The position numbers and the translations under genes are program-made. Positions 1-9,512 of a stretch of 64,000 nt of DNA are shown here, in pieces. Numbering within the stretch: position 1 is the stretch's first letter; each line of letters starts with the position of its first letter. The notes beneath the pieces are model-generated. The model did not search any database. It was given only the letters and a program-made list of their open reading frames with translations, and had not been told where the DNA came from. The stretch is from Salipiger abyssi (lineage in GTDB: Bacteria; Pseudomonadota; Alphaproteobacteria; Rhodobacterales; Rhodobacteraceae): the NCBI RefSeq assembly GCF_001975705.1, contig NZ_CP015093.1:186001-250000 (forward strand), given 5' to 3'.

Positions 1-1
1 C

Positions 2-169
2 GGGCTCGAAGGCCGCTCGGTTGCCATCGAGGACACCATCGCCGGCTGCAAGGCGATCCTCGCCGGCGAGGCCGACGACTGGGACGAAAGCGCGCTCTAT
101 ATGGTGGGCGATTTCGAGGAGGCCCGCGCCAAGGAGGAGGCTGCCCGCAAGGCGCAGGACGCGGCATGA
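2..169 (+). CDS. atpD: N-ATPase subunit beta, C-terminal fragment
   Basis: This is the last 55 codons of the catalytic beta subunit of an F-type ATPase; the rest lies outside the window. The tail contains the usual beta-subunit ending with a tyrosine-rich YMVGD motif followed by acidic/basic helix residues ([10 protein letters not shown]). The stop overlaps the start of the next gene in an ATGA arrangement, and the downstream order C-Q-R-B-E-F-A-G is that of the laterally transferred N-ATPase operon, not the standard atp operon. Identification of this fragment leans on both motif and context. Confidence 0.9.
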   Translation, partial: GLEGRSVAIEDTIAGCKAILAGEADDWDESALYMVGDFEEARAKEEAARKAQDAA

Positions 170-633
170 GCGGCGCGCTGCATCTCACCGTCACCACACC
201 CATGGCGCTGCTGGTGGAGGAGCCCGCCGCGCTATCGGTGCGGGCGGAGGACGAGAGCGGCTCTTTCGGTATCCTGCCCGGGCACACCGATTTCCTCACC
301 ACCCTGCCCGCCTCGGTGCTGCGCTGGCGCGACGCGGGCGGTGCGCTGCATTTCTGCGCCCTGCGCTCTGGCCTGCTGACCGTGCGCGACGGCAACCGCG
401 TGGCGGTGACCTGCCGCGAGGGCATTCTGGGCGACGATCTCGGCGCGCTGAGCGAGGACGTGGCACAGCTCCGTAGCGAGGAGGCCGATTCCGACCGCCG
501 CGCCCGGGTCGAGCAGATGCGGCTGCACGCGCAGGCGGTACGCCAGCTCATGCGCTATCTGCGCCCCGGCCAGACCGACGCCTTCGCCCATCCGCCGCAG
601 ATCGCCGAGAGCGGCGACGGGGCCGCGCGATGA
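166..633 (+). CDS. atpC: N-ATPase subunit epsilon
   Basis: This 155-aa protein is the epsilon subunit of the F1 central stalk. It starts with the beta-sandwich typical of epsilon: a strand ending in P, then the conserved [13 protein letters not shown] segment at about residues 37-49, matching the GxxGILPxHxP signature of the family. The C-terminal third is helical and basic. It overlaps atpD by an ATGA and atpQ by another, so it is translationally coupled in the middle of the N-ATPase operon. Confidence 0.92.
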   Translation: MSGALHLTVTTPMALLVEEPAALSVRAEDESGSFGILPGHTDFLTTLPASVLRWRDAGGALHFCALRSGLLTVRDGNRVAVTCREGILGDDLGALSEDVAQLRSEEADSDRRARVEQMRLHAQAVRQLMRYLRPGQTDAFAHPPQIAESGDGAAR

Positions 634-905
634 CCCGCGCCCCGGACGAGACCGCCCGCGCGGCGCGGCGCTCGCAGGAGCGCGAACGGCTGGCGCGCGA
701 GACGCCCGAGCCCTCGCTGGGATCGCGGCTCGGGCAGATCGGCATTCTCGGCTGGGCCATCGTCATGCCGATGCTGCTGGGCGTGGTGCTGGGGCGGCTC
801 GCCGACCGGCATTTCGACACCGGCGTGTTCTTTACCGCCCCGGCGATCATGATCGGCGCCGCTATCGGGCTGCACGCCGCCTGGAAATGGATGCACCGCC
901 AATGA
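630..905 (+). CDS. atpQ: N-ATPase accessory protein AtpQ (AtpI-like)
   Basis: A 91-aa protein with a charged N-terminal half and two hydrophobic segments (about residues 39-57 and 66-84) of the AtpI/F0F1 assembly type. The glycine-rich first membrane helix (ILGWAIVMPMLLGVVLGRL) is characteristic of the AtpQ group. Members occur only in N-ATPase operons between the epsilon gene and atpR, which is exactly the position here. The proposed role, help in c-ring assembly, is inferred from AtpI and from context. Confidence 0.85.
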   Translation: MTRAPDETARAARRSQERERLARETPEPSLGSRLGQIGILGWAIVMPMLLGVVLGRLADRHFDTGVFFTAPAIMIGAAIGLHAAWKWMHRQ

Positions 906-1189
906 CCACAGCCCTCACCGACCTGCCGCTGCTCTCCGCCGCGCTCGGCCTGCTGGCCGGGCTGGCGCTGGGGCTCTTTCACTTCGCCACCCTGCGCCGG
1001 GTCACCGATCTTTATCTCAGCGGCACCGCCCCCGCCCGCGCGCTGGCCTTCCAGCTCGCCCGCTTCGCCCTGCTGATCGGCGCGCTGGTGCTGCTCGCCA
1101 TCGCCGGCGCCGCGCCGCTGCTGGGCGGGGCGCTCGGCATCCTGCTGGGGCGCGCCATCGTGCTGCGCCGGACCCGCGAGGCGCCGTGA
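902..1189 (+). CDS. atpR: N-ATPase membrane protein AtpR
   Basis: A 95-aa membrane protein with three predicted hydrophobic helices. The ATG at 902 overlaps the atpQ stop, so I prefer it over an upstream in-frame start at 887. AtpR is specific to N-ATPase operons and is thought to assist the rotor ring or ion pathway; an RxT/DLYL-type segment follows helix 1 (FATLRRVTDLYL). Its last codons overlap the atpB start. The name rests on size, topology and operon position. Confidence 0.85.
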   Translation: MTTALTDLPLLSAALGLLAGLALGLFHFATLRRVTDLYLSGTAPARALAFQLARFALLIGALVLLAIAGAAPLLGGALGILLGRAIVLRRTREAP

Positions 1190-1890
1190 TGGAGAGCCCG
1201 CTCAGCCTGGAACCGCTCTTTCACCTCGGGCCGGTGCCGATCACCGCGCCGGTGGTGGTGACCTGGGCCATCATGCTGGCGCTGGCGCTTTTCGCCCGCC
1301 TCGCCACGCGCCGGCTGACACTGATCCCGGGCAAGCTGCAAACCGTGCTGGAGCTGCTCGTCACCACCATCGACGACCAGATCCGCGACACGATGCAGCG
1401 CGACCCCGCGCCGTTCCGGGCGCTGATCGGCACGATCTTTCTCTATGTGCTGATTGCCAACTGGTCGTCGCTGATCCCCGGCATCGAACCGCCCACCGCG
1501 CATCTGGAGACCGACGCCGCGCTGGCGCTGATCGTATTCGCCGCCACCATCGCCTTCGGCATCTCCGGGCGCGGGCTGAGGGGCTATCTCGCCACCTTCG
1601 CCGAGCCCTCCTGGGTGATGATCCCGCTCAACCTGATCGAACAGATCACCCGCACCTTCTCGCTCATCGTGCGCCTCTTCGGCAATGTCATGAGCGGGGT
1701 CTTCGTGGTGGGGATCGTGCTGTCGCTCGCCGGGCTCTTCGTGCCGATCCCGCTGATGGCGCTGGATCTGCTCACCGGGGCCGTGCAGGCCTATATCTTT
1801 GCGGTGCTCGCCACCGTCTTCATCGGCGCCGCCGTGGGCGAAACCGATGCCGCCGTCTCTGAACAGAAGGACACACCCGATGCCCGATAA
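1189..1890 (+). CDS. atpB: N-ATPase subunit a (stator ion channel)
   Basis: A 233-aa integral membrane subunit a of Fo. The family hallmark is the helix carrying the essential arginine, seen here as the segment RTFSLIVRLFGNVMSG (positions about 1651-1698), with the second conserved helix (QAYIFAVLATVFIG) near the C-terminus. It forms the ion half-channels against the c-ring. ATG 1189 sits in a TGATG overlap with atpR; a GTG at 1186 would add one residue. The last 11 bases overlap atpE. Confidence 0.93.
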   Translation: MESPLSLEPLFHLGPVPITAPVVVTWAIMLALALFARLATRRLTLIPGKLQTVLELLVTTIDDQIRDTMQRDPAPFRALIGTIFLYVLIANWSSLIPGIEPPTAHLETDAALALIVFAATIAFGISGRGLRGYLATFAEPSWVMIPLNLIEQITRTFSLIVRLFGNVMSGVFVVGIVLSLAGLFVPIPLMALDLLTGAVQAYIFAVLATVFIGAAVGETDAAVSEQKDTPDAR

Positions 1891-2128
1891 CCTTGTCGAA
1901 ATCGTCTCGATCATCTCGGCGGCGCTCGCCGTCGGCTTCGGCGCCATCGGCCCGGCGCTTGGCGAAGGCCGCGCCGTCGCTGCCGCGATGGATGCCATCG
2001 CCCGCCAGCCCGAAGCGGCGGGCACGCTCAGCCGGACGCTGTTTGTCGGGCTCGCGATGATCGAGACCATGGCGATCTACACCCTCGTCATCGCGCTGCT
2101 GGTGCTCTTCGCAAACCCCTTCGTCTGA
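1880..2128 (+). CDS. atpE: N-ATPase subunit c (rotor ring)
   Basis: An 82-aa, two-helix hairpin that oligomerises into the rotor ring. The polar loop has the invariant ARQPEA motif (residues 41-46). The ion site is visible as E62-T63 with Y67 on helix 2, and E29 on helix 1 at the position where Ilyobacter-type Na+ rings have glutamine. This two-carboxylate arrangement with the E-T/S...Y pattern is typical of N-ATPases. Sequence alone does not settle whether the enzyme moves Na+ or H+. Confidence 0.94.
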   Translation: MPDNLVEIVSIISAALAVGFGAIGPALGEGRAVAAAMDAIARQPEAAGTLSRTLFVGLAMIETMAIYTLVIALLVLFANPFV

Positions 2129-2141
2129 GGGGCGGCCACTC

Positions 2142-2876
2142 ATGACCATCGACTGGTGGACGCTTGGGCTGCAAACCGTGAATGCGGTGATCCTGATATG
2201 GATCCTCGCGCGGTTCCTGTTCCGCCCGGTGAGCCGCATCATCGCCGAACGGCAGGACGCGGCGCATGCGGCGCTCGACGCGGCAGAGGCGGCGCGCGAA
2301 GAGACCGAGACCGCGCGCGACGCCGCCCGGCGCGAGGCCGAGGCGCTGGCGGCGGATCATGCCCGCCGCATCGCCGAGGCGCAGGCCGCCGCCGAGGACG
2401 AGAAACGCCGGCTGATGGCAGAGGCCCATGCCGCCGCCGACAAAGCCCGCGCCGAGGGCAAGCGCGATCTCGAAAAGCTGCGTGCCACGCAGGCGCGCGA
2501 GCTCTCGCAGGAGGCCGGCACGCTCGCCGCCGACATCGCCGCGCGGCTGCTGGACCGGCTGCCCGAAGAGGCCCGCGTCACCGGCTTTGTCGACGGGCTC
2601 GCCGAGGCCGTGGCCGAGCTACCCGAGGCCACCCGCGCCAGCATCGGCAGCGAGGGTCCGGTGACGCTGCGCGCCGCGCGGCCGCTTGCCGACGGTGAAG
2701 CGCAACAGATCGCCGAGCGGCTGGGCACGGTTCTGGGCCGCCCGCCCGCGCTGAGTGTCGAGACCGAGCCGGCGCTCATCGCCGGGCTGGAGCTGGAGAC
2801 GCCGCATGCCATTGTCCGCAACCATTTCCGGGCCGATCTCGACCGGATCCGGACGGAGCTCGCCCGCCATGACTGA
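2142..2876 (+). CDS. atpF: N-ATPase subunit b (peripheral stalk)
   Basis: A 244-aa subunit b: one N-terminal membrane helix (about residues 8-28), then a long alanine/glutamate/arginine-rich coiled coil to about residue 135, then a more globular C-terminal part. At 244 aa it is longer than the usual bacterial b (about 160 aa), and the extra C-terminal domain may replace the separate delta subunit, which has no gene in this operon. That is known for N-ATPases and is inferred here. It overlaps atpA by 8 bases. Confidence 0.9.
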   Translation: MTIDWWTLGLQTVNAVILIWILARFLFRPVSRIIAERQDAAHAALDAAEAAREETETARDAARREAEALAADHARRIAEAQAAAEDEKRRLMAEAHAAADKARAEGKRDLEKLRATQARELSQEAGTLAADIAARLLDRLPEEARVTGFVDGLAEAVAELPEATRASIGSEGPVTLRAARPLADGEAQQIAERLGTVLGRPPALSVETEPALIAGLELETPHAIVRNHFRADLDRIRTELARHD

Positions 2877-4398
2877 CGACACGCCGCTCTCGCACTGGCT
2901 CGACCGTGGCCGCGCCGCGTTGGGCGACACCCCGCTCACGCCCGAGGCCGAGGCGGTGGGCCGCGTCCTGCGGGTGGCCGACGGCATCGCCCAGGTCTCG
3001 GGTCTGCCCGACGCGGCGCTCGGCGCGCTCCTGCGCTTCGAGGGCGGCCAGACCGGCTTTGCCCACAGCCTGAACCCCGAGGAGATCGACGCGGTGGTGC
3101 TGGATGCCACCGACGCCATCGAAGCCGGCCAGAAGGTCACCGATACCGGCGAGGTGCTGCGCGTGCCGGTGGGCGAGGCGCTGCTGGGCCGCGTCGTCGA
3201 TCCGCTGGGCCGCCCGCTCGACGGCGCCGCTCCGCCCGACACAGCCGAGACCCGCCCGGTCGAGCGCCCCGCCCCCACCATCATCGAGCGCGACAACGTC
3301 TCGCAGCCGCTGGAAACCGGGGTGCTGGTGGTCGACAGCCTGTTTGCGCTCGGGCGCGGCCAGCGCGAGCTGATCGTCGGCGACCGCGCCACCGGCAAGA
3401 CCGCGCTCGCCGTCGATGCCATCGTCAACCAGAAGGACAGCGACGTGATCTGCGTCTATGTCGCCGTCGGCCAGCGCGCCACGGCGGTGCAGCGGGTGAT
3501 CGAGGCGGTGCGCGAACACGGGCGGATCGAGCGCTGCATCTTCGTCGTCGGCGGTGCCGCCTCGGCGCCCGGCCTGCAATGGATCGCACCTTTCGCCGGC
3601 ATGACGATGGCGGAGTATTTCCGCGACAAGGGCCAGCACGCGCTCATCGTCATCGACGACCTGACGCGCCACGCCGCCACTCATCGCGAGCTTGCCCTGC
3701 TCACCCGCGAACCGCCGGGGCGCGAGGCCTATCCCGGCGATATCTTCTACCTGCATGCCCGGTTGCTGGAGCGCGCCGCAAAGCTGGCGCCGGAACAGGG
3801 CGGCGGCTCGCTCACCGCGCTGCCCATCGCCGAGACCGATGCCGGCAACCTCTCGGCCTATATCCCGACCAATCTCATCTCGATCACCGACGGGCAGATC
3901 GTGCTCGACAGCCACCTCTTCGCCGCGAACCAGCGCCCGGCGGTGGATGTCGGCCTCTCGGTCAGCCGGGTCGGCGGCAAGGCGCAATGGCCGGCGCTGC
4001 GCAAGGTTTCGGGCCGGGTGCGGCTGGACTACGCGCAGTTTCAGGAGCTGGAGATGTTCACCCGCTTCGGCGGCATCACCAACCCGCGCGTGCGCGGCCA
4101 GATCGCCCGCGGCGAGCGCATCCGCGCCCTGCTGGAGCAGCCGCGCTTTGCCGGGCTGCGCATGGCCGATCAGGTGGCGCTGCTTGCAGCCCTTGCCGAT
4201 GGCGCGCTCGACGACACGCCCCCCGGGGCGATTGCCACGCTGCGCGCCGAGCTGCCGCGCTGGCTCGACGCGCGCGCCGGCGAGGCGGTGGCAGCGGTGC
4301 AGTCCGACGGCACGCTGACCGACACCACCCGACGCGCGCTGACAGGGGCGGTGGCCGCGCTGGCGCAGGAGATCGCCCGGAGGGCGGCGGCGGAATGA
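2869..4398 (+). CDS. atpA: N-ATPase subunit alpha
   Basis: A 509-aa non-catalytic nucleotide-binding subunit of F1. The beta-barrel N-terminus is followed by the P-loop GDRATGKT at about residues 171-178. The alpha-type segment [18 protein letters not shown] lies near 3958-4017. ATG 2869 overlaps the atpF stop, which makes it preferable to an upstream in-frame ATG at 2755 inside atpF. It ends in an ATGA overlap with atpG. Confidence 0.95.
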   Translation: MTDDTPLSHWLDRGRAALGDTPLTPEAEAVGRVLRVADGIAQVSGLPDAALGALLRFEGGQTGFAHSLNPEEIDAVVLDATDAIEAGQKVTDTGEVLRVPVGEALLGRVVDPLGRPLDGAAPPDTAETRPVERPAPTIIERDNVSQPLETGVLVVDSLFALGRGQRELIVGDRATGKTALAVDAIVNQKDSDVICVYVAVGQRATAVQRVIEAVREHGRIERCIFVVGGAASAPGLQWIAPFAGMTMAEYFRDKGQHALIVIDDLTRHAATHRELALLTREPPGREAYPGDIFYLHARLLERAAKLAPEQGGGSLTALPIAETDAGNLSAYIPTNLISITDGQIVLDSHLFAANQRPAVDVGLSVSRVGGKAQWPALRKVSGRVRLDYAQFQELEMFTRFGGITNPRVRGQIARGERIRALLEQPRFAGLRMADQVALLAALADGALDDTPPGAIATLRAELPRWLDARAGEAVAAVQSDGTLTDTTRRALTGAVAALAQEIARRAAAE

Positions 4399-5243
4399 GC
4401 GGACGGCTGGCCGATGTCGAAGCGCGGATCGGGACGGTGCACAAGCTCGCCTCGGTGATCTCCGCCATGCGCGGCATCGCGGCGGCCCGCGCGCAGGAGG
4501 CGCGCGAGCATGTGGACAGCATCCGGCTTTTCGCCGGCACCATCGGCGAGGCCATCGGAGAGGCGCTCGCCCTGCTGCCCGACCCCGCCGACACCGCCCA
4601 TGGCGCCGGCGAGGGCCGGCACGCGGTGATCCTGCTGGCCGCCGAACAGGGCTTTGCCGGCACCTATAACGAACAGGTCTTCGATGCCGCCGCACCGCTG
4701 CTCGCCACGCCGCACAGGCTGTTCGTCGCCGGCGGGCGCGGGCTGCTGGTGGCCGCCGAGCGCGATCTGCCCGTCGACTGGTCGGCGGCGATGATCGCCC
4801 ATCCCGCGCAGGCCGCCGGGCTCGCCACCCGGCTTGCCGACGCGATCTTCGAACCGCTGGCCGAGGCGCGCATCACCCGCGTCTCGGTGGTGCATGCGGC
4901 GCCCGGCGAGGCCGGCGGCATGGAGGTGGTGAGCAAGCGGCTCGTGCCCTTCGATTTCTCGCGCTTCCCGCCCGCCCTGCGGCGCGGCGCCCCCGGGATC
5001 ACCCTGCCGCCCGAGCGGCTGCTGGCGCGGCTTGCCGAGGAATATGTCTTTGCCGAGCTGGCCGAGGCCGTCATGCTCGCCTTCTCCGCCGAGAACGCCG
5101 CGCGGATGCGGGCGATGATCGCCGCGCATGACAACGTCATGGAATCGCTCGATACGCTGGTTGCCGCCTCGCGCCGGCTGCGGCAGGAAGAGATCACCGA
5201 CGAGATCGTCGAGCTCGCCACCGGCCGCCAGCCGGTCCGATAG
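4395..5243 (+). CDS. atpG: N-ATPase subunit gamma
   Basis: A 282-aa rotor shaft subunit. The N-terminal coiled-coil helix has the gamma pattern of RI-x-T-x-x-I/L followed by A-M-x-x-I/V-A (here [23 protein letters not shown]). The C-terminal helix has the [14 protein letters not shown] signature. It is the last gene of the operon, and the divergent middle domain fits the N-ATPase gamma group. A 21-base gap with a strong Shine-Dalgarno separates it from the next gene. Confidence 0.92.
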   Translation: MSGRLADVEARIGTVHKLASVISAMRGIAAARAQEAREHVDSIRLFAGTIGEAIGEALALLPDPADTAHGAGEGRHAVILLAAEQGFAGTYNEQVFDAAAPLLATPHRLFVAGGRGLLVAAERDLPVDWSAAMIAHPAQAAGLATRLADAIFEPLAEARITRVSVVHAAPGEAGGMEVVSKRLVPFDFSRFPPALRRGAPGITLPPERLLARLAEEYVFAELAEAVMLAFSAENAARMRAMIAAHDNVMESLDTLVAASRRLRQEEITDEIVELATGRQPVR

Positions 5244-5264
5244 ACCACCCCATGAGGAGGCGCC

Positions 5265-6236
5265 ATGCCCCGCCCGGACCCAAGCGGCAAACCCCTGCCC
5301 GCGCATGAGACGCAACGCCAGATCGAGCTGCCGGAATGCGCGCCGAAACCCGGCGCCGAGGATCGCGACGCGCCCGCGCTGGTGCGCCGCATCATGGCGG
5401 CGCCGAACTACGTGATCGCCGATGAGGACACCGATTTCCTCAACCGCGACGAGATGCGCAGCACGCGGCTCCAGCTCGATTACCAGAAGGCCGAGACCCT
5501 GCTGCAAGAGAACGGCATCGCCCATTCCATTGTGGTCTTCGGCGGCACGAGGATCGGCGAGCCGCGCCACACCGAGGCGCAGGTCGCAGCGCTGGAGGCC
5601 GCGCAGGCGCAGGCGCCGGAGGATCGCGACATCGCCCGCCGCCTGGCCGTGACCCGCCGCCTGCACGACAAGAGCCGCTATTACGAGATCGCGCGCGCCT
5701 TCGGCCGCATCGTCGGTGCCGCCGAGGGCTGCCACGGCAACCGGCTGGTGGTGGTGACCGGCGGCGGCCCCGGCGTGATGGAGGCCGCCAATCGCGGCGC
5801 CCATGAGGCCGGCGCCCGCACCGTCGGGCTCAACATCACCCTGCCGCACGAGCAGTTCCCCAACCCCTATGTCACGCCGGAGCTGTGTTTCCGCTTCCGC
5901 TATTTCGCGCTGCGCAAGCTGCATTTCCTGCTGCGCGCCCGGGCGCTGGTGGTGTTCCCCGGCGGCTTCGGCACGCTGGACGAGCTCTTCGAGACACTGA
6001 CCCTGATCCAGACCCGCAAGATCCGCCCGGTGCCGGTGATTCTGGTGGGCGAGCGCTATTGGCGCCGCGCCTTCGACGCGGACTTTCTGGTGGAGGAAGG
6101 CGTGATCGAACCCGAGGACCGCGACCTCTTCTGGTATGCCGAAAGCGCGCAGGAGATCTGGGACGATATCCGCGCCTGGTACGACAAGGCCGGCCGTCCG
6201 CTCACCGGCCCGCCGGGCCCGATGCAGGAGCCCTGA
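5265..6236 (+). CDS. LOG-family protein (cytokinin riboside 5'-monophosphate phosphoribohydrolase-like)
   Basis: A 323-aa protein of the LOG/TIGR00730 lysine-decarboxylase-like fold, predicted to hydrolyse nucleotide 5'-monophosphates such as AMP-type substrates. Both diagnostic motifs are present: GGGPGVMEAANRGAHEAG at about residues 166-183 and PGGFGTLDELFE at about residues 232-243, which includes the catalytic region. The N-terminal 100 residues are an extension seen in longer members of the family. The start follows GAGGAGG at 5253-5259. It follows the ATPase operon closely and may be cotranscribed; no functional link is evident. Confidence 0.85.
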   Translation: MPRPDPSGKPLPAHETQRQIELPECAPKPGAEDRDAPALVRRIMAAPNYVIADEDTDFLNRDEMRSTRLQLDYQKAETLLQENGIAHSIVVFGGTRIGEPRHTEAQVAALEAAQAQAPEDRDIARRLAVTRRLHDKSRYYEIARAFGRIVGAAEGCHGNRLVVVTGGGPGVMEAANRGAHEAGARTVGLNITLPHEQFPNPYVTPELCFRFRYFALRKLHFLLRARALVVFPGGFGTLDELFETLTLIQTRKIRPVPVILVGERYWRRAFDADFLVEEGVIEPEDRDLFWYAESAQEIWDDIRAWYDKAGRPLTGPPGPMQEP

Positions 6237-6245
6237 AACGCCGCC

Positions 6246-6270
6246 GCGGGCCGCGACATAGCCGGCCCGC
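6246..6270 (+). terminator. GC-rich hairpin after the LOG gene
   Basis: GCGGGCC at 6246-6252 pairs with GGCCCGC at 6264-6270 around an 11-base loop, 10 bases after the LOG stop codon. There is no T-run afterwards, so its role as a transcription terminator is only suggested. Confidence 0.35.
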
Positions 6271-6352
6271 GCATGGCCCTGACGCAAGGCACAAAACGCG
6301 CTGTAAGCCGCTGGCTTTGCAGATATAAAACTGTTCGGGAAATCCGGAAAAG

Positions 6353-6427
6353 TGGCAGCCCGTAGGGGAATCGAACCCCTCTTTCCAGGTTGAAAACCTG
6401 GCGTCCTAACCGATAGACGAACGGGCC
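6353..6427 (-). tRNA. tRNA-Glu (anticodon UUC)
   Basis: A full cloverleaf can be read on the minus strand: acceptor GGCCCGT pairs with ACGGGCT, the anticodon stem CCAGG/CCTGG encloses a TTTTCAA loop with anticodon TTC, and the T-arm contains GGTTCGATTCC. The CCA end is encoded (minus-strand CCA at 6355-6353). Confidence 0.96.
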
Positions 6428-6574
6428 AGCGCTGCTGGTGAGGGGCCTTTTAGGCAAAGCCCGCAGACCTTGCAAGCGCAAAATTACGAAAAAAGCGCCC
6501 CTCGCGCGGTTTTTTCAAAAAACAATCCGGGATGGCAATTCCCGCAACGATCACAACCGCTTAAACGGCCCTCC

Positions 6575-8314
6575 TCAGGCCGGCGCCGCGTCCTCAAGAC
6601 GCAGTTGCACCGTGCGGCGCCCGTTCCATTCGTTGATCTCCAGACGCCCCGCCACGTGGAATCGTCGCCCCTGATGCCCCGACAGTTCCGGCCCCAGCGC
6701 GCCGTCGAAAGCGCCAAAGCAGATCGCCTCGAGTTTCGCCCCCAGACCGTCGCCGAGAGACAGTTTCAGATGCCCCGCGCCGACCTGTTTGGCAAAGCCG
6801 ATCTGCACATCCGGCAGCGCGAACCGCGGCGCCGGCGCGCCCGCGCCGAAGGGGCCAGCGCGCTCCATCCCCTCGCAGAGATCCAGCGTCGCCGCCCCCG
6901 GCATCAGCACCCCGTCGAGCTTGAGATCGGCGGCGCCGCCCTGCCCAGCGCCCTGCTTCGCCAGCAGCTCGGAAAGCCGCGCCATGGCGCTTTCCAGCGC
7001 CTCGCGCGCCACGGTGAGCCCGGCGGCCATCTTGTGCCCGCCGCCCTTCAGCAACAGCCCCTCGGCCGCCAGCCGCTGCACGCTGGCGCCGAGATCGACG
7101 CCCGAGACCGAGCGGCCCGAGCCCTTCCCCTCGGCGCCGTCGAGCCCGATCACCACCGCCGGACGGTTGGTCAGCTCTTTCAGCCGCGAGGCGACAATGC
7201 CCACCACACCCGGGTGCCAGCCCTCGCCCGCCGCCCAGACCAGCGGCGCGTCGAGCCCGCGCTCCTCGGCCTGCGCGAGCGCGGCGGCGCGCACCGCCTC
7301 CTCGACCTCGCGGCGCTCGGTGTTGAGCTGGTCGAGCCGCTCCGCCAGCGCGCCGGCCTCGTGCCGGTCGCGGCAGGCCAGCAGCCGCGCGCCCAGATCC
7401 GCCTGCCCGATGCGCCCGCCGGCATTGACGCGCGGCCCCAGCACATAGCCCAGATGATAGGACGAGGGCGCGGTATCGAGCCGCGCCACATCCGCCAGCG
7501 CCACCAGCCCGGGCCGCGCGCGCCGCGCCATAACCGCGAGCCCCTGGCGCACCAGCGCCCGGTTCACCCCCTTGAGCGGCGCCACGTCGGCCACCGTGGC
7601 CAGCGCCACCAGATCCAGCATGGCGATCAGATCCGGCCCGCGCTCGCCCGCCTCGCGCAGCTGCCGGCCACATTCCACCAGCATCAGGAACACCACCCCC
7701 GCCGCGCAGAGATGCGCCAGCGCGCCGTCCTCGTCCTGCCGGTTGGGGTTCACCACCGCCACGCAATCGGGCAGCGTCTCGCCCGCGAGGTGGTGATCCA
7801 GCACCACCACATCCGCACCCGCCGCCGCGGCGATGGGACCATGCGATAGCGTTCCGCAATCGACGCAGACGATCAGGTCATGCGTTTCGGCCAGCTTCGC
7901 CATCGCCGGCTCGTTCGGCCCGTAGCCCTCGTCGATCCGGTCGGGGATATAAAGCGTCGCCGCCATGCCGCGTTGATGCAGCCAGTCGAGCAGCAGTGCC
8001 GCCGAGGCGCCGCCATCGACATCGTAATCGGCAAAGACCGCCACCCGCTCGCGCCGGCTTACCGCCGCCAGCAGCCGCGCCGCCGCCACCTCCATGTCGC
8101 GCAGGCTGCGCGGATCGGGCAGCAGGTCGCGCAGCTTCGGCTCCAGATAGCCCGGCACCTCCGCCACATCGACACCGAGCCGCGCCAGCACCTGGCAAAG
8201 CCCGCGCGGCAAGGCTGTCTGCTGCGCCAGCGCCTCGGCCTGACGCTCCTGCTCCACCCCGGGCCCGACCCAGCGCCGCCCGGTCAGCGAGGCCTCGACT
8301 CCAAGATAGCTCAT
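6575..8314 (-). CDS. recJ: single-stranded-DNA-specific exonuclease RecJ
   Basis: A 579-aa 5'-3' ssDNA exonuclease of the DHH superfamily, used in recombination and mismatch/base-excision repair. Motif I is FADYDVDG at about residue 94. The name-giving DHH motif is VVLDHHLAG at about residues 170-178. The DHHA1 domain motif is GGGHKMAAG near the C-terminal third (LLKGGGHKMAAGLT), and a C-terminal OB-like domain follows. Length agrees with bacterial RecJ. It lies downstream of glpX on the same strand with about 120 bp between them. Confidence 0.95.
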   Translation of the reverse strand: MSYLGVEASLTGRRWVGPGVEQERQAEALAQQTALPRGLCQVLARLGVDVAEVPGYLEPKLRDLLPDPRSLRDMEVAAARLLAAVSRRERVAVFADYDVDGGASAALLLDWLHQRGMAATLYIPDRIDEGYGPNEPAMAKLAETHDLIVCVDCGTLSHGPIAAAAGADVVVLDHHLAGETLPDCVAVVNPNRQDEDGALAHLCAAGVVFLMLVECGRQLREAGERGPDLIAMLDLVALATVADVAPLKGVNRALVRQGLAVMARRARPGLVALADVARLDTAPSSYHLGYVLGPRVNAGGRIGQADLGARLLACRDRHEAGALAERLDQLNTERREVEEAVRAAALAQAEERGLDAPLVWAAGEGWHPGVVGIVASRLKELTNRPAVVIGLDGAEGKGSGRSVSGVDLGASVQRLAAEGLLLKGGGHKMAAGLTVAREALESAMARLSELLAKQGAGQGGAADLKLDGVLMPGAATLDLCEGMERAGPFGAGAPAPRFALPDVQIGFAKQVGAGHLKLSLGDGLGAKLEAICFGAFDGALGPELSGHQGRRFHVAGRLEINEWNGRRTVQLRLEDAAPA

Positions 8315-8437
8315 GCCCCTGCCCCCATGTCTGAAACCGCCCCCGCCTTAACGCGAAAAAGCAGGGACCGGAACACCGCCCCCTGCTTTCATCTTTCCAA
8401 AAATACTCACATGCCGACCCTGCGGCCGGGCGCCCCC

Positions 8438-9400
8438 TCAGTTGAAGGGGTTGCGATAGATCACCCGCCGCACCGAGCCGGTCTTGGAGCGCATCAGCAG
8501 CGTCTCGGTGGTGATCCAGCCGATCTCGCGCTTGATGCCCGACAGGATCGAGCCGTTGGTCACGCCGGTGGCGGCAAAGATCACATCCGCGGTCACCATC
8601 TCGTCGCGGGTATAGATCTTGTTCAGATCGGTGATGCCGGCCTTGGCGGCGCGCGCCTTCTCGTCGTCGTTGCGGAACAGCAGCCGGCCATACATCTGGC
8701 CGCCCATGCATTTCAGCGCCGCCGAGGCGAGTACGCCCTCGGGCGCCCCGCCCGAGCCCATATACATGTCGATGCCGGTGATATGCGCCTCGGCGCAATG
8801 CATCACGCCGGCCACGTCGCCATCGGTGATCAGGCGGATCGCGGCGCCGGTGGCGCGCACCTCGGCGATCATCTCCTCGTGGCGCGGACGCTCGAGGATG
8901 CAGACGGTGATATCGGTGTTATCGCAGCCCTTGGCCCTGGCCAGCGCCTCGACCCGCTCGGCGGGCGACATGTCGAGCGTCACCACATGATCGGGATAAC
9001 CCGGGCCGATGGCCAGCTTGTCCATATAGACGTCGGGCGCGTGCAACATCGAGCCGCGCGGCCCCATGGCGATCACGGTCAGCGCGTTGGGCATGTCCTT
9101 GGCGGTCAGCGTGGTGCCTTCCAGCGGGTCGAGCGCGATATCGACCCCCGGGCCGCCCTGGCCGACCTCTTCGCCGATGAACAGCATCGGCGCCTCGTCA
9201 CGCTCGCCCTCGCCGATCACCACGACACCGGAAATCTCGAGCTTGTTCAGCTCGTTCCGCATGGCGTTCACGGCGGCCTGGTCGGCGGCCTTCTCGTCGC
9301 CGTGGCCGATCAGCTTGGCCGAAGCGATGGCGGCCTGCTCCGCCACGCGGGCAAGACCCAGCGACAACATGCGGTCATTGAAATCCTTGGGGGTCGACAT
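8438..9400 (-). CDS. glpX: class II fructose-1,6-bisphosphatase
   Basis: A 320-aa GlpX-type, metal-dependent fructose-1,6-bisphosphatase, which converts fructose 1,6-bisphosphate to fructose 6-phosphate in gluconeogenesis. Diagnostic motifs are the metal-binding GEGERDEAPMLFIGE (about residues 61-75) and DPLEGTT (about residues 90-96), plus the MGSGGAPEGV substrate-binding loop. Length is typical. It lies between hom and recJ, a common neighbourhood in Rhodobacteraceae. Confidence 0.96.
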   Translation of the reverse strand: MSTPKDFNDRMLSLGLARVAEQAAIASAKLIGHGDEKAADQAAVNAMRNELNKLEISGVVVIGEGERDEAPMLFIGEEVGQGGPGVDIALDPLEGTTLTAKDMPNALTVIAMGPRGSMLHAPDVYMDKLAIGPGYPDHVVTLDMSPAERVEALARAKGCDNTDITVCILERPRHEEMIAEVRATGAAIRLITDGDVAGVMHCAEAHITGIDMYMGSGGAPEGVLASAALKCMGGQMYGRLLFRNDDEKARAAKAGITDLNKIYTRDEMVTADVIFAATGVTNGSILSGIKREIGWITTETLLMRSKTGSVRRVIYRNPFN

Positions 9401-9479
9401 TGGGGCTTCCTTTGAAATGTTCGTCGCTGAGGGTGTAGCCCGCCGGACAAAGCACTGGCAAGTCCGGTCGCGCTAACGC

Positions 9480-9508
9480 GGCGGGGCGGCGCCGGGCGCC
9501 GCCCCGCC
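9480..9508 (-). terminator. strong GC hairpin downstream of hom
   Basis: GGCGGGGCGGC (9480-9490) pairs with GCCGCCCCGCC (9498-9508) around a 7-base loop, starting 4 bases beyond the hom stop codon on the minus strand. No U-tract follows, but the 11-bp GC stem and position suggest a terminator between hom and glpX. Confidence 0.5.
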
Positions 9509-9512
9509 CGGG

